31,458 nt of DNA from Chlorokybus atmophyticus (taxonomy: Eukaryota > Streptophyta > Chlorokybophyceae > Chlorokybales > Chlorokybaceae). Below are positions 15,929-26,783 of the stretch, piece by piece. The first letter of the stretch is position 1. Each line of letters starts with the position of its first letter. A program made the position numbers and the translations under genes. The notes under the pieces were generated by a model. It worked only from the letters and a program-made list of their open reading frames with translations, made no database searches and had not been told where the DNA came from. The DNA is taken from contig RHPI01001043.1 in NCBI GenBank assembly GCA_009103225.1, positions 20,676 through 52,133 on the forward strand, read 5' to 3'.

Positions 15929-18900
15929 TGATGCGCACAATGTTGTTCTCCTGAGCCAAATGCATTGGCCTCTGTGTGTACATAAGTAATTGTGTTGAGA
16001 GGCGGAACATAACCATGTCTCACTACTACAGCGTAGGTTATGCTCACGCCTAGCGCCTTCATCTGGCAGTCTGATGGAAGCCTTGAGAACGCCATAGCTA
16101 TCTGGCTCTATTGAACTAGATGCATACTTGGCTAATGAAGTCAACCATACTTATACGGGTACTGTAGTAGGTATTTATACGCATATCATCTGCATACTTA
16201 GGTTGATGCAACATATAAGACATGCCATTGCTGCATACTGGTTGCTGGTGTGTGAGATGTTTTCCATCTGCATTTGCACCTGCTGTGCGCGGCATGGCAT
16301 TGTGCAAAGTAGCGCTATGTATACAGGCTTGTTTCATTGTATTCTGTGCTCAAAGTGATAGCATATGCCATCTGCATTGTATGCAGATGGCATCTCTACA
16401 TTGCGAGTGTATGTGCCGCATGCAAAGTTAATATGAGTGTTGGCAACTTGTGCATGGTTTGGTTGTATGCTTGTGTTTGGTTTCTGCTTTAGTGTGCACC
16501 TAGTCATAGCATGCTTGTAAAGTACACATATGCTATATGTTAGTGCCGGCTTGCCGTAATGTTTGTTGACAAGCAGGTAGCACATGTGGCCATAAGCTCA
16601 CCAGCAGTTTGAGCACCATGCAGCTAGCATGCGAGCGTCCCAAACCCCCTGTGTCTGACGTGTCACTTGAGACACGGATGGAAGAATAAGTACATAAAGA
16701 CTTACCGAGCAAAAACATCATGTAGCAAAGATGCACAACATAGCCACCGGGTTGCGCACGACAACTGCTTGTCGCTTGCAGTTGCAGCTGCGAAGGGAAT
16801 CTTGAGTTTACCAAACATAATCTTTGTGTGCCACTCACTTATATGCACGGCGGGCACTTGACGGTGTTCACGCTTGTGGTAGAGGTGCCCACTTGCGTGT
16901 CGTAGTTGCTAGTGTTGTAGAACATGAATTAGCGCGCGTCTTCACAGTCCGCTTACACGAATTTGCAGCTGCTGTCCTCAATATAGGCCTAATCATAGGT
17001 CGCCGACAATTATGGCGAAGGGCCTTCGCCATTAGCGTGATAGCTGTATATGTTGAGCAGCCAATGCCTGAACAGCTGCGGTCATCGATGTCTACAAAGC
17101 TCTCCGTGCGCCAACACACGTGCTTCGTGTTCCCGTAAGACGACTGATGGACAACATGCAAATCAATATTCGACCTGCCGCAATAGCCATGTTCTTCCAT
17201 CCATCAAGGACAGTCTATTTAGCCTGGGCATGTGTGTGCTGAAAAGAGGTGATCGGCTCACCTCTATGTGCGAAACAATGGTCGGGATTCTGTGTTCAGT
17301 GCCCTGGGCGGCCATCACGAGCAGCAGCAACGCTCATACCGGCATTGGACCGACTCGTCTCGGAGATACACCAGCAGCGACGATGGCGACGCCAAGCAAG
17401 AATAGCGCTTACCAAGAGCCACAACGCACAACAAACGCTTATGAGAGTTTGTTGTGCAATGTGTGCACACATCAAGCCAATGATGAAGTCTATTACGTGT
17501 ATCTTGCTTAAGAGTAAGCCTGGCTGGTGCCGTACTGTGGCAGGGTACTGTCGCCAAAGCTTCAATAGTTTAAGGCAACGAAAGTGCATCCACCAAAGTT
17601 ATCGAAGTCGCCAAAGTTAGCTCGGACTGGTCAATGTCATGCTGCGTATTAGCGCGTTGCTCGACCTTGAGAAATAATTGTTCAATAACTAATTAAGCTG
17701 CGCTTGTTTCAAAAAATGCACGTATGACAAGCCACCCAGGCAAGCCGACTTGACAACACGTGTCTTGCCTCACGTCAAGAAGATGCAGATTGCCGATGGG
17801 AGAAGGGTAATCGCTATACGTATAATATGCACTGCAACTTGTTATTTGTGCAATTGCAGTCGCAGATGTCCATTCATTATACAACATTGTCCATTGCAAT
17901 GTCTACTGGTTTCAAGTGTAAGAAGTTTGCCATTATTCACTTTCAATCTTACAGATGTATTAAGTATCAATCACAATTAAGCAAGCCGTCATGTTAACAA
18001 TACGGCCATGATGTAACATGGTGATGAATGGTAATATCAATTGCATGAGGAATGCAAGGAGCATGAGTTGAAGCAGCTTTCACTTTGGGTTATAGGGAGT
18101 TGGAAGAGGACTTTTGCCAGCATGTAATATTGCAGTATGTACACGCGTTAAAAGTCATTACATGACAGTAATGCAATTTTCCTCCATGTCATTTGATAGG
18201 CAAAAAACACATGACATAAACGACAAACATTACAATTTATAATGTGTTGGCTGCTGAAAGTCGTGTACGTAACCTTTTGTCTTACATCTTGCTTTCCATG
18301 CGCTTGCATGCAACAGGTGCACGCTTTACAAAAAATGGCAATTATAAGCTTTAACATTATGCTCATTACCACCACCACAACAATGCTTGTCTTTTGAGGG
18401 AGTGTTTGTATGAGTATGGTATTCCCACCTATGCACGTCATCGATATTGATGAATTGCTCATCAGAATATGGAATCGTTGAACTGGTAACGCATCACTGG
18501 CAAAGTACTTATGTTTAAACAATGTAAAGCTATCAAGCAAACACACCACAATTGCGGTGACTATTGAGTGCTAGTGATAGGTCCCCGGTTTAGTTAAGTT
18601 TTGGTGGCTCAAGTGTATGTGTACTATCTAGTGAAGTGAGTCCGTGTGTCCATCTGTATACTGTGTTATTTCTGCTTGTTGCTCCATTACACTGTTCCTA
18701 TCCTACCCCCACCATTCAGTGCGTTTGCAGGCGTCGGCGCTTGTGCCTGCTGCTTTGCACCAATAGTCGACGTTGATCGCTTAGGCGGTTGCAATCCAGC
18801 CGTCGGCAGTTAAACCATACAACCGTTCACTGGGAGTCATTCAAGTCTACTGCCTGGTCCGGAGCCCAAGCCCAAAAATACACCTCACGTGCAGGCAATC

Positions 18901-18989
18901 GGGCGACATTCAACGCAGTGACCGCTGCGCGAAGCAGATTGAATAAACAGACGGTTGGGCGGGCGGACTGTCTCACACAGCAGGCAAGC
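15929..18989. other. Long interval without a confident gene
   Basis: About 3 kb. A few minus-strand pieces have splice-like edges: 17413-17506 (IHVIDFIIGLMCAHIAQQTL and onward, hydrophobic, donor GTAAGC); a piece around 17170-17230 before a GTCGAA donor; and pieces near 16700-16790 and 16600-16640 ending in GTAAGT and GTGAGC. They do not join in phase and match nothing I know. A short near-palindrome (GGCGAAGG/CCTTCGCC) is at about 17014-17030. From 17690 to 18700 the sequence is AT-rich, and the 133-codon minus frame at 18148-18549 has no supporting context. Confidence 0.4.
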
Positions 18990-20532
18990 ATGGCGTCAGC
19001 GGCGGCGGCGGCGGCGGCGGCGGTGTGCTTGGTGCTGGCCGTGATTGCCAGCCACACGGTTGCGGTGGCGGCGACCAACTACGACGTGGGATACCCTGAT
19101 GCTGGCGGCTCACGCACAGACGATCTCTGGGACTTCCCCGTCACGCTCAGCAACAGGGTGGGTGATTCGAGGTGAAAGGGGATGGAGAGATGTTTGTTGC
19201 TCAATTGATAGGATGATCAGGTCACAGAAATACCCGATCAGCATTCGCATGGTTGGTCTGATGAGTTTTGGAAAATCCGTTACCACTGCAACTAGTAGGA
19301 TATGTTGAAAGAAGAGTGTCAACGATCCCCATGATCCTGTTGGTCACAGCGTCGTAACATTTGTCATGGTGTTTGTCGCCGCCTACCACTTGATCAACAC
19401 AGCACAGCGTCTGTGTGTGGTTTCTGTCACGCCTACTGACACACTCACCCTCCTTGTTCATCTTGCAGCCCGGCTCAAACTTCACGTCCTATCAACAATG
19501 GGCCAACCAAAGGCTGACGCGGGCGAAGGGTGGCGACACCCTGACCTTCCGCTTCGCCACAAACCAATACACCGTCTTTCGTGTCGCGGATAATCTCAAC
19601 TACGCCGACTGCAACTCCACCGGGACCGTGGTATGCACGCACGCACACAGACATGCATACACACGCACATGTACACACACACGCCATCCAGAGCACATAG
19701 TTGTTGCTGAGTGGACACGCTGTTGGAACTCAGGTGGGCACGGTGTCGCCGGTGGTGTTGACGCTGACCGACTCCACGACGTACTACATCATAAGCAGCA
19801 TCTCAAAGGCGCAATGCACCCAGGGCATGAAGTTCACCTTCACCACCACAAGTGAGCAGCACACACACGTTGCGCGCATGGATTAGTGCACAACGCGCAC
19901 ATGCACAGACATGTGCACTTGCAGACATGCGCGTTCGCGCAGTCACACACATGCATACGCATGTGCATGTGGCAAACACGCATATGTGCAGTCATGTGTA
20001 CACACGCACACACGCCGACACAACCTCGTGTGCAGGCTCCCCTCCCCCTCCTCCACCCACACCTCCTCCTCCCCCATCTCCCCCGGCCTCACTCACTCCC
20101 GCCCCCGCTCCATCTCCATCCGGATCCGGCCAGACTCCCGGCCTGGCCCCCGCTCCCTCCCCCACCACATCAGGAGGCACACCCACACCCGCCCCCGCCC
20201 CCGCCCCAGGCAGCGTGTCACCCAGCAACGCTCCTCCCCCACCCACTTCAACCACACCCGCACCCGGTCCGAGCACGGCGGGAGGGACAACACCACCTTC
20301 GGGATCACCTACAACATCACCCACAAAATCACCCACATCTGCACCGGGCCCGTCACCCAGCACTTCTCCCACATCATCATCGCCGCCTCCACGCCTTTCA
20401 CCTCCCCCTGCGGGCACCACTGGTGGCACGCCTGCGCCAGCTCCTGCCAAAAACAGTGCGTTGGCGTTGTCCACCACACGCGTCGTTGCGTTGGGATGCG
20501 CAGTCGCCGCGATGTTGGCCATGGCGGTGTAG
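18990..20532 (+). CDS. Early-nodulin-like phytocyanin, chimeric arabinogalactan protein with GPI signal
   Basis: Four exons: 18990-19157, 19469-19630, 19734-19851, 20036-20532; 314 residues. Residues 1-28 form a signal peptide with a poly-Ala core encoded by repeated GCG. Residues about 29-150 are a phytocyanin domain (NFTSYQQWANQ, GGDTLTFRFATNQYTVFRV, NLNYADCNSTG, TDSTTYYIISS, AQCTQGMKFTF). The two disulphide cysteines remain, but the usual copper ligands do not: NQY instead of a His-containing site, ISS instead of ICG, and AQC instead of GHC. This is the ENODL pattern. Next comes a long SPPPP, APAPSP and TTPPSG region typical of hydroxyproline-rich O-glycosylation, then a hydrophobic C-terminus (VVALGCAVAAMLAMAV) fitting a GPI anchor. 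The protein should sit on the plasma membrane or in the extracellular matrix. A TGTAA polyadenylation-like signal lies near 20644. Confidence 0.85.
19631..19733. repeat. CA/TG-rich intron of the phytocyanin gene
   Basis: This intron consists largely of CACGCACGCACACAG and ACACACACG units in its first 60 nt. The next intron (19852-20035) is similar, with CACACA, CATGTGCA and GCACACAC units. Confidence 0.75.
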
Positions 20533-21671
20533 GAACCCCCACATTGGGGTGTTCCGTCGAGTTGATTCAAGCTGGAGAGCTCTCCACCGTGTGTATCATT
20601 GTTGCGGTGTTGAACTGGCTCTGGTGTCGTGTACCGTGCATCTGTAACAACTGTTGGTTGTTGATGTCGGCTGCTGATCTCTGCCATGCTTACTGTTGCG
20701 AGTTGTGCACAGTTCATCCATATTGCTACTGCGATGCAAGCTCAGAAATGCTTAGGCGGGTTTCAATGCTTGCATATGCGCTTGTGTGTGCGGGGTTATC
20801 GGAAGCTCTCCTCACCTGCAGGCATGCCACGAGATTACCATGCAAGCATGCATGCACACGCGCACACACACATAGCCAACCCACGCATACATGCGTGCAC
20901 AGACGCGCGTAAGCGTGCAGGCACACATGTGGACACACATGCGCGCACACACAATTTCAGACGCACACCCACGCACACCCACCCACCCACGCGGCTTACC
21001 TCCAATCCACAGTGCTGCGACGCCTCGCTGTGGTACAGCGCTGACCATCTGTCTTGCATCTGGCCTTGAGCGTGATGCCCTGCCAGGGCGGCTTGCACGT
21101 GATGGAGGGGAAAACGCCAACCCACGCCCACCTGCACGGACTGAGTGAATTGAGAAGCTGGAAACCACTTGCTCACAGAACGCGCAAGGGGACGGACGCC
21201 TCCGACACCGGTGGGTGCACGTTGACCTTGTGTGATGTGATGTGGTTGTGTAGCCAGTGAAAGAGAGAGACACTGCTTGTTCGGCACATGTACACATGCG
21301 CTGGTGTAGCGTCAGACGTTTCGACATGTGTCCATTTTGTTGAAGCTGCGCATGCGCCAAACGTTGATGCTCAGATCACCAACTAGGTCGTGAACACAAA
21401 CAGCAACGCCTCTGCCGTCATAACGGGCTACGACGCTGCCACACGCTCAAGCTGTAGCGTCGCCTGTCGCAGTCTCCTGTGACATGCACGTGGGGGCATG
21501 ATCTTGTGTCACAGGACAGGACAAGGCCTACATGTACGTGCCTGTCCCAATTCTGTACCAGCAATGTTGCTCTTTCATGCCCGGCTACCTTCCTATGAGA
21601 GAGTCCAATTGAGTAAGTTTACAAACTTGCACCTGTTAGTATGAGGCTCATACTTGACAGGCCTCCGTAAG
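20533..21671 (-). CDS. Candidate exons of an unrecognised minus-strand gene
   Basis: Two minus-strand exons fit in phase: 21177-21226 (NVHPPVSEASVPLRVL, donor GTGAGC) and 21000-21131 (VFPSITCKPPWQGITL, then a Cys-containing basic stretch, donor GTAAGC). A downstream acceptor before 20815 would add a TGA at 20812-20814. Farther upstream, 21318 to about 21450 encodes DLVGDLSINVWRM, which resembles a WD40 strand, but its donor (GTCTGA) is poor and no start was found. CA-rich sequence at 20850-20985 would be an intron. The boundaries given are the whole interval; most of it is non-coding. It may be spurious. Confidence 0.25.
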
Positions 21672-21830
21672 GCACTCTATTTGCGTGATTTCGGGCCGTA
21701 GGCTACGTCACGCCGCGGGATTCTCAAGCCGTAGGCTACGGGCCGCCAAAGCACTCTATTTGCGTGATTTCGGGCCGTAACGCACCGTCACGCCGCGGGA
21801 TTCTCAAGCCGTAGGCTACGGCCGCCAAAA
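21672..21830. repeat. Two tandem copies of a 79-bp GC-rich unit
   Basis: 21672-21750 and 21751-21830 both run from GCACTCTATTTGCGTGATTT to GCCGCCAAA. They differ mainly at one 8-10 bp patch and a one-base gap. Within each unit GCCGTAGGCTACG-type palindromic words recur. The repeat abuts the tRNA gene. Confidence 0.85.
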
Positions 21831-21842
21831 GTTGCGCGCAGA

Positions 21843-21914
21843 AGCTTCCACTGAGTTTCGAACTCAGGACCTTCTGTTTACAAGACAGATGCTCTACCAC
21901 TGAGCTATAGAAGC
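21843..21914 (-). tRNA. tRNA-Thr(TGT)
   Basis: Full cloverleaf on the minus strand, 72 nt, no intron. The acceptor stem is GCTTCTA with TGGAAGC (one G-U pair). The D stem is GCTC/GAGC with loop AGTGGTA. The anticodon stem is TCTGT/ACAGA with loop CTTGTAA (anticodon TGT). The variable loop is AGGTC. The T stem is CTGAG/CTCAG with loop TTCGAAA. The A and B box promoter words (TAGCTCAGTGG and GTTCGAAAC) are intact, so it looks functional. Confidence 0.93.
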
Positions 21915-22127
21915 GCCCAACGGTTGGAAGACGCTACTATGTTGTTCATACACTGTGTGCATTGTAATATATTAGAATACTGGAATGCTTGTCAACTGTC
22001 AGTCGATTGTGGCAAATAGAAGCGCCCAGCAACGGCGGTAGGCGGGTGTAAGATATAGCCTAAGTTGTACATGTTGGAGTGCTTGTCAATCTTCAACTGG
22101 ATGTGACACATGGGAAACGTGTGACAC
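21909..22127. repeat. Diverged tandem repeat of about 105-110 bp carrying a tRNA-end fragment
   Basis: The word TAGAAGCGCCCA(GCA)ACGG at the tRNA 5' edge (from 21909) recurs near 22018. Both copies are followed by a related GGARTGCTTGTCAA word (about 21984 and 22079) and a TGTGRCAMA ending. The second copy lacks the tRNA body. Confidence 0.55.
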
Positions 22128-22182
22128 ACGATGTAATATCATTTACTAAGTGCACATAGGGTAAGTATGCCTAACTTGGGGC

Positions 22183-22867
22183 TGTTTGGAGATTATAAGG
22201 TTATGCCTTCCGCGGTGTTGGTTTTTTGGCGGCCATGTATATGTATGATGTGTAGATAAAGTTTTTGCCTACACAGCCATATTTTTAAGGGTTTTTTTGG
22301 CCTAGTATAACGTTAGTTGCAGTAGGCCAAAGTTGGGGTGTGAGAGCTAACAGTCCCAAAAGTCGCGGGCCCTAACTTGGGGACTCGATGCAGCCTGCCA
22401 AAGGCTGTCAGCAGACTGCAGCCTGTGCTGAAGGCTGTCTAAGGCAACCTTGCAGCCATTTCGGCATGGCTGCGGCCAGTGGGAGCAGGCTGGGGGGGCA
22501 GGCGGACACGCAGGTGATAGCCTTGACATGCAGGTTACTTGGGCTGCAGGCAATGCTTGCCGCCAAGCGACGAGCATTGCCTTCATTGCAAGGTTGCAAG
22601 CAAGGCGGCGAGGTGGGCGGCATGCACAAGGTAGGCAGCATGCATGGGGGACAGGGGTGCATGTGTGTGTATGGTTGTATGTGCAGGGTCAGAGCATTGC
22701 TAGCTACCACTAGTGCTAGGTGTAGCTACTGCTGGGGTGGTCTTGCGCTTCTGGCGCCAGCGTGCGCCAGCCTCCTTGGCGAGGTGGTTGGTGCGGCCGT
22801 TGAAGTGACGCTCAGCGACATCCCACAGGGGATCGCCCAGTTGGTTATGGCATAGCATAGGGTTCCA
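22183..22867. other. Non-coding left part of the transposon
   Basis: This holds two further copies of the terminal word (22326-22338 and 22369-22382), then GC-rich sequence with repeated GCAGCCT/GCAGGC words and a short TGTGTGTATGG tract near 22660. I see no exon. Confidence 0.5.
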
Positions 22868-24885
22868 CTAATAGCGGAACCAGATCTCAAGGGCTTCTCT
22901 GGCTGTCTGCTCTCTCACATGCCTCTGCTGCCGTGCATCTTGTGCTGTTGCCTGTGCCTCTGCTCTCTCCTCCTTCTCTAGTTCTTGCTGCCGCTTGGCT
23001 GCTGCCTGCGCCTCTGCCTTCTCTTGCCGCTTCTTCTCTTTCTCTTGTTCTTGCTGCTGCTTGGCTGCTACTGCTGCCTCTTGTGCCTCTGCTTTTTCTT
23101 GTTGCTTCTTCTCCTTCTCCCGCTGTGCTATCATCTTCTTCAGCTGTGCTCTCCTCTTCTTCTCTGCTTGTGCTGCTGCCTTGGCTACTGTATCCTCAAC
23201 TGCTTGGACCTTTTTCAGTGCTGCAGCTTCTTTATGAGCCTTGGTTGCTGCCACCTTGGCAGCCTTGGCCTCAGCCTTCCTCTGCAGCTCATCGATCACC
23301 TCATCAGCAATCAACAGGTGAGCAATCTTGATGCTCTTGGCCCTCTTTGCTGGCTGCCCATCTGTGCAATCTTCTTCGCCATTGTCTTCCTCTACTGCCT
23401 GCTCATCTCTAACCTCGATTGCCTCCAGCAGGGCAGATAGTTCAGGTGCCGGTGGGGCTGCTTCAACAGTGTGGAAGTACTTGTCGCAGCAGTGCTTGTC
23501 AAGGGGCCACAACCCACAGGCTCTGAACCCTGAGATGATGTTCTGGGGGGACAACGCAATCAGATAAGGGTTTACCAGCACCTTCAAGAAATCCTTGCGC
23601 TTGAGTGCCTGGTTGTGGTGTCCGTCCTCCCTCTTACGGTACTCCTTCTTGTAGGCTTCTTTAAATGGGTGGAAACAGCTAACATCCAACACTTGTAGCC
23701 TATGTGTGGTGTGTGGTGGTAGTATGAGGATGTGGAGTCCCCGGTCGAGTGCAAAGCGGATCATCTTTGGGTTGTACCTTGAAACATGCCCGTCCGTGAC
23801 TAACAGCGCAGGGTTCTCAGGGCTGACTCCTCCTGGCAGCCATGACACCAGCTTCTCAATCCAGAGCTCGAAGATGTAAGTAGTCATCCACGCGTTGGCT
23901 TGAGCAAGTAGCGGGCCCCGGGGACCTTGAAGGCCTTGACATCAGCGCTGACTCTCTCTCTTCATAATCACAAGGGGTGGTGCGGCAAGCCCAGCTCCAG
24001 TTATTGCGCACATCAAGGTGATGTGCTCTGCTGCCGCTGGTTGAACACTGTGCATACTTGTTGCCACTGCACAGGCAGACAAGTGAGTCAGCATGTGCAT
24101 GAACATGTGCATGCACATCAATCTCAAAGACAATGCATGAATCTCAAAGACAACACTAACAACTCTTACCGTTCGCAGATGATGCGGATGTTCCCTGCAG
24201 CACTGTTAGGCTCGATGCCAACCTCGTCTGGTGACAGGATCCTCTCTGGCCCAACACCCAGCTTGTGCACAGTCTCAGCCAGCAGATCAAAGTATTGGTA
24301 CACAATGTCTTTGGTGAAGGCAACCCTCCGGGACCTGTCAAGAGGCTCAGCCTTTCTACTGATAAGGTTGTGCCTCTTTCGTAGCCCATCGAACCACTTC
24401 TGCCCAGGTATGCCATTGTTGAACAGCTTTGCGCGCGGGTCTCCCACGAGCCACTTGCCTACTTCAACAAAAACCTCCCCCCAGGTAACACCTCTCCCCC
24501 ATTTGTTTCGCAGCTTCACCCACTCTGCTAAGTCCTTCTCTTCTTCATCAGTCAACACAGTCGAAGCCCCTGGTGCTCTGCATTGCATACACACTTTGCT
24601 CAGCCCCCCACCAACGCAGTGACCAACTCCTGACTGCAACACTGAATGCACTGACACGCAGGACTTGCTAACTCATTTGTACACAGGCAGGTCCTGCTGC
24701 TGGGCAACGAATCTGCGCATGGTTGAGTCAGAGATGTCCAGCTCCTTCACTGCGTCACTCACAAGCATGCAGCCTTGGTTGATCGCAGTGACAGCCCTGC
24801 TGATGTCCTCCATCCTCCCCTCGTATATGCTGTAGTTGCGCTTGCGTTTATCGGCCTTGGGAGTCTGGGCCTTCACTCTCTTGCC
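22868..24885 (-). pseudogene. pogo-type transposase, probably inactivated
   Basis: Minus-strand parts, in order: 24685-24885, HTH (NYSIYEGRMEDISRAV, AVKELDISDSTMRRFV); 24180 to about 24575, CENP-B-like domain (EWVKLRNKWGRGVTWGEVF, WFDGLRKRHNLI) and the first catalytic Asp (ERILSPDEVGIEPN); 22868-24066, DDE core (EHITLMCAITGAGLAAPPLV, ALLVTDGHVSRYNPKMI, HTTHRLQVLDVSCFHPFK), then a Lys/Glu/Ala/Gln coiled coil to the TAG at 22868. All three acidic residues are recognisable. An in-frame TGA at 23942-23944 splits the DDE domain between its second-exon start and the MTTYIFELW segment. The splice phases between the three parts do not match, so the copy looks decayed. It would bind the TIRs and catalyse cut-and-paste transposition if intact. 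Confidence 0.75.
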
Positions 24886-25823
24886 CTGCCAGCAGCATGT
24901 TAGCTTGGGTGGTCTCAGTGGCATATGCCACCGTGATGACAAGCATGCCAAAGCGTGCAAACTACCCACCCGGGCCCAGCTGCGTTGCATAGCAGTAGGT
25001 GTAGTTGTGTAGTTGTGGTAGTCTTGCCTTGAACTTGGGGACCTCCTTGCAATGCACAGTCCTCCTCCACACTACTGCCGTGTGCTAACTCAGTGCAAAA
25101 ATTGTAGTGCTCGACGAGAGGAATCCAGAAAGTATAAACTTGACCGCCATTTGCGCAACCCATCCACAACTACGGCCAAAACCGGCTGTCACAACGTGCG
25201 ATCCCTTTCCCCTGTTATAGGGTAAAGTGCCCTTACTTGGGAATGGACCCTGACTTGGGAACATCCCGTTTTTGGGCTGTAGCTGCCGGCTTAGCAATTC
25301 TTTCCCGGTCAAATTATAGGGGTTGAAAGCCCTCGTACAGACCTATCCAACGAACCCATAACCTAGCCAAACGGCCAACCAGGCCAGGAGTTATGCATTC
25401 TTCATAATGGATATTACCGCGTGGAAACGGGGTAAGATTGCCCCAAAGTTTGTGATATCATAACTTTCTCACATCAAGTCCAAATGCGTTTTTTGTTTTT
25501 GTGCCTAGTTTGCGTCATTGTTAAGACCTTATTTTCCCAAGTTTCATCCCATTCCGCGCGGAAATGAGATTTCACCTAGGGAAGTGCCCTAGCGTTTTCG
25601 TCCCCAAGATAGGGCTGGGGCACTCGAGGGGTGGCACCCCCAACACCCTCTACTTCGGCGCGCGCCCTGTCTCACTCAATGCTTATTTATAAATTGAGAA
25701 AACAATATCACACATGTAGCTGATACTTGTTAATAACTATATACATGTCCGCCACAAACACCAATAACGCCGCCGCGAAATCCTTAAAACCCCAAAACGG
25801 CCCCAAGTTAGGGCAGTTGACCC
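24886..25823. other. Non-coding right part of the transposon with subterminal repeats
   Basis: Copies or relatives of the terminal word occur at 25218-25241, 25247-25259, 25429-25450, 25602-25615 (inverted) and 25801-25814 (inverted, in the right TIR). The minus-strand frames at 24915-25312 could hold an upstream leader exon of the transposase, but I cannot support one. Confidence 0.5.
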
Positions 25824-25825
25824 TA

Positions 25826-26783
25826 CGTTATACAAATAACCAGAAGTGATGGTTACTGCAAGTTCCGTTTGCCCCCTGCGTCCAACGGTAATGGCGACGG
25901 CATGCTCACGATTTGATTGACCGTCTAACCTCTGTCAGTCTGACTGACTCAGTCATGCACATGCGCGTCACGCTACACGGCAACACCGTACAACAGTGTA
26001 ATGCCAGCCGGCGGATGCAGTTGATTGGCGGCGAGTGGTAATTTGCTATCGTTGGATTCATACTCATGAATCTTGGTGAAGTTTCTTTTGCGAGGCGTTT
26101 GACGCTGTGTGATTAACGTAGCGCGTCGAGGGGTCCACTAGAAATCAAAAGTCACGCCTTAACGTGATTAATCACGCACGTGTCCGATCCGTCACACCAT
26201 GCGGTTACACGAGAAGCGTCCGATTATCGGACCGCGACGCGAAAGGAGAACGAAGGGTTCGTGGACTTAAGATTTGCGGTAACCGTAAAGATAATCTTTC
26301 ATGTTTCAACTTCACCACGATAGAACACTTCAAGTGTGTTCAAGGTGTGTTCCCCGGGTAAAAGACTGAGCCCGCTCAAAAAATTATAAGCCTATGTTTC
26401 AATCTTAATACATTTGAATATGTTCTCCTAAATTTGCCTCTGGACGATTGGTCTTACAAAAACCATGATGTTAGCGGGGGCATTCTCTTGCACATTGGTC
26501 GTTAAACGGGAGTAGATTAGAGTGTACACTGACAGTCTTCCCCCGTTGAGAGACTTCGGTTTAAGTGAACAACTTCGTTATGATGATTTGTTTAAAGACG
26601 AAGCAAGTGTTGCTGCCCGTGAGCATTTTCTTGATACGTAATAAGATCAAGTTCTTGAAAAAACCGGTGCTTGTATTCACTTATCAAGATAGTAGCTGTG
26701 GCAAAGGGCACAAGCTTGTGGTTTGACACCGCCATGCTCGCAAAGCAGGTGTAACGGTGTGCTACCTCCATAGAGGTTCCCCG
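25826..26783. other. Unclassified interval, possible mobile-element remnant
   Basis: The base composition and words differ from the gene regions. It has a perfect 14-bp palindrome CGTGATTAATCACG (26163-26176) and a TCCGATTATCGGA palindrome near 26221. An open frame of 65 codons (26164-26361, plus) and a coherent 41-codon stretch ending at a TAA near 26641 (contains LPPLRDFGLSEQLRYDDLF) could be relics of a protein. I recognise neither. Confidence 0.35.

Larger units (their letters stand above)
22157..25825 (-). mobile_element. pogo/Tigger-like (Tc1-mariner superfamily) DNA transposon
   Basis: Termini at 22159 and 25823 are imperfect inverted repeats. The first 42 bp of the left end and of the reverse-complemented right end align without gaps at 31 positions, sharing CCTAACTTGGGGC. 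Each end is flanked by TA (22157-22158 and 25824-25825), the target duplication of this superfamily. Inside, on the minus strand, lie a Psq-type HTH, a CENP-B-type region and a DDE domain. The element is 3665 bp without the TA. An internal terminus-like word at 25218-25241 means the right 604 bp could instead be a separate short element. Confidence 0.78.

Noticed and set aside
18148-18549. 133-codon minus-strand frame with a hydrophobic stretch
   Set aside because: The composition follows the AT-rich background, and I found no plausible start context, homology or neighbouring exon.
19886-20912. Long alternative frames over the phytocyanin tail (His/Pro-rich and Gly-rich)
   Set aside because: They are shadows of the biased codons in the Pro/Ser/Thr/Ala-rich exon, which is in phase with the phytocyanin domain.
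21678-21830. CRISPR-like repeat
   Set aside because: Only two adjacent copies without spacers, in a eukaryotic genome; a simple tandem duplication.
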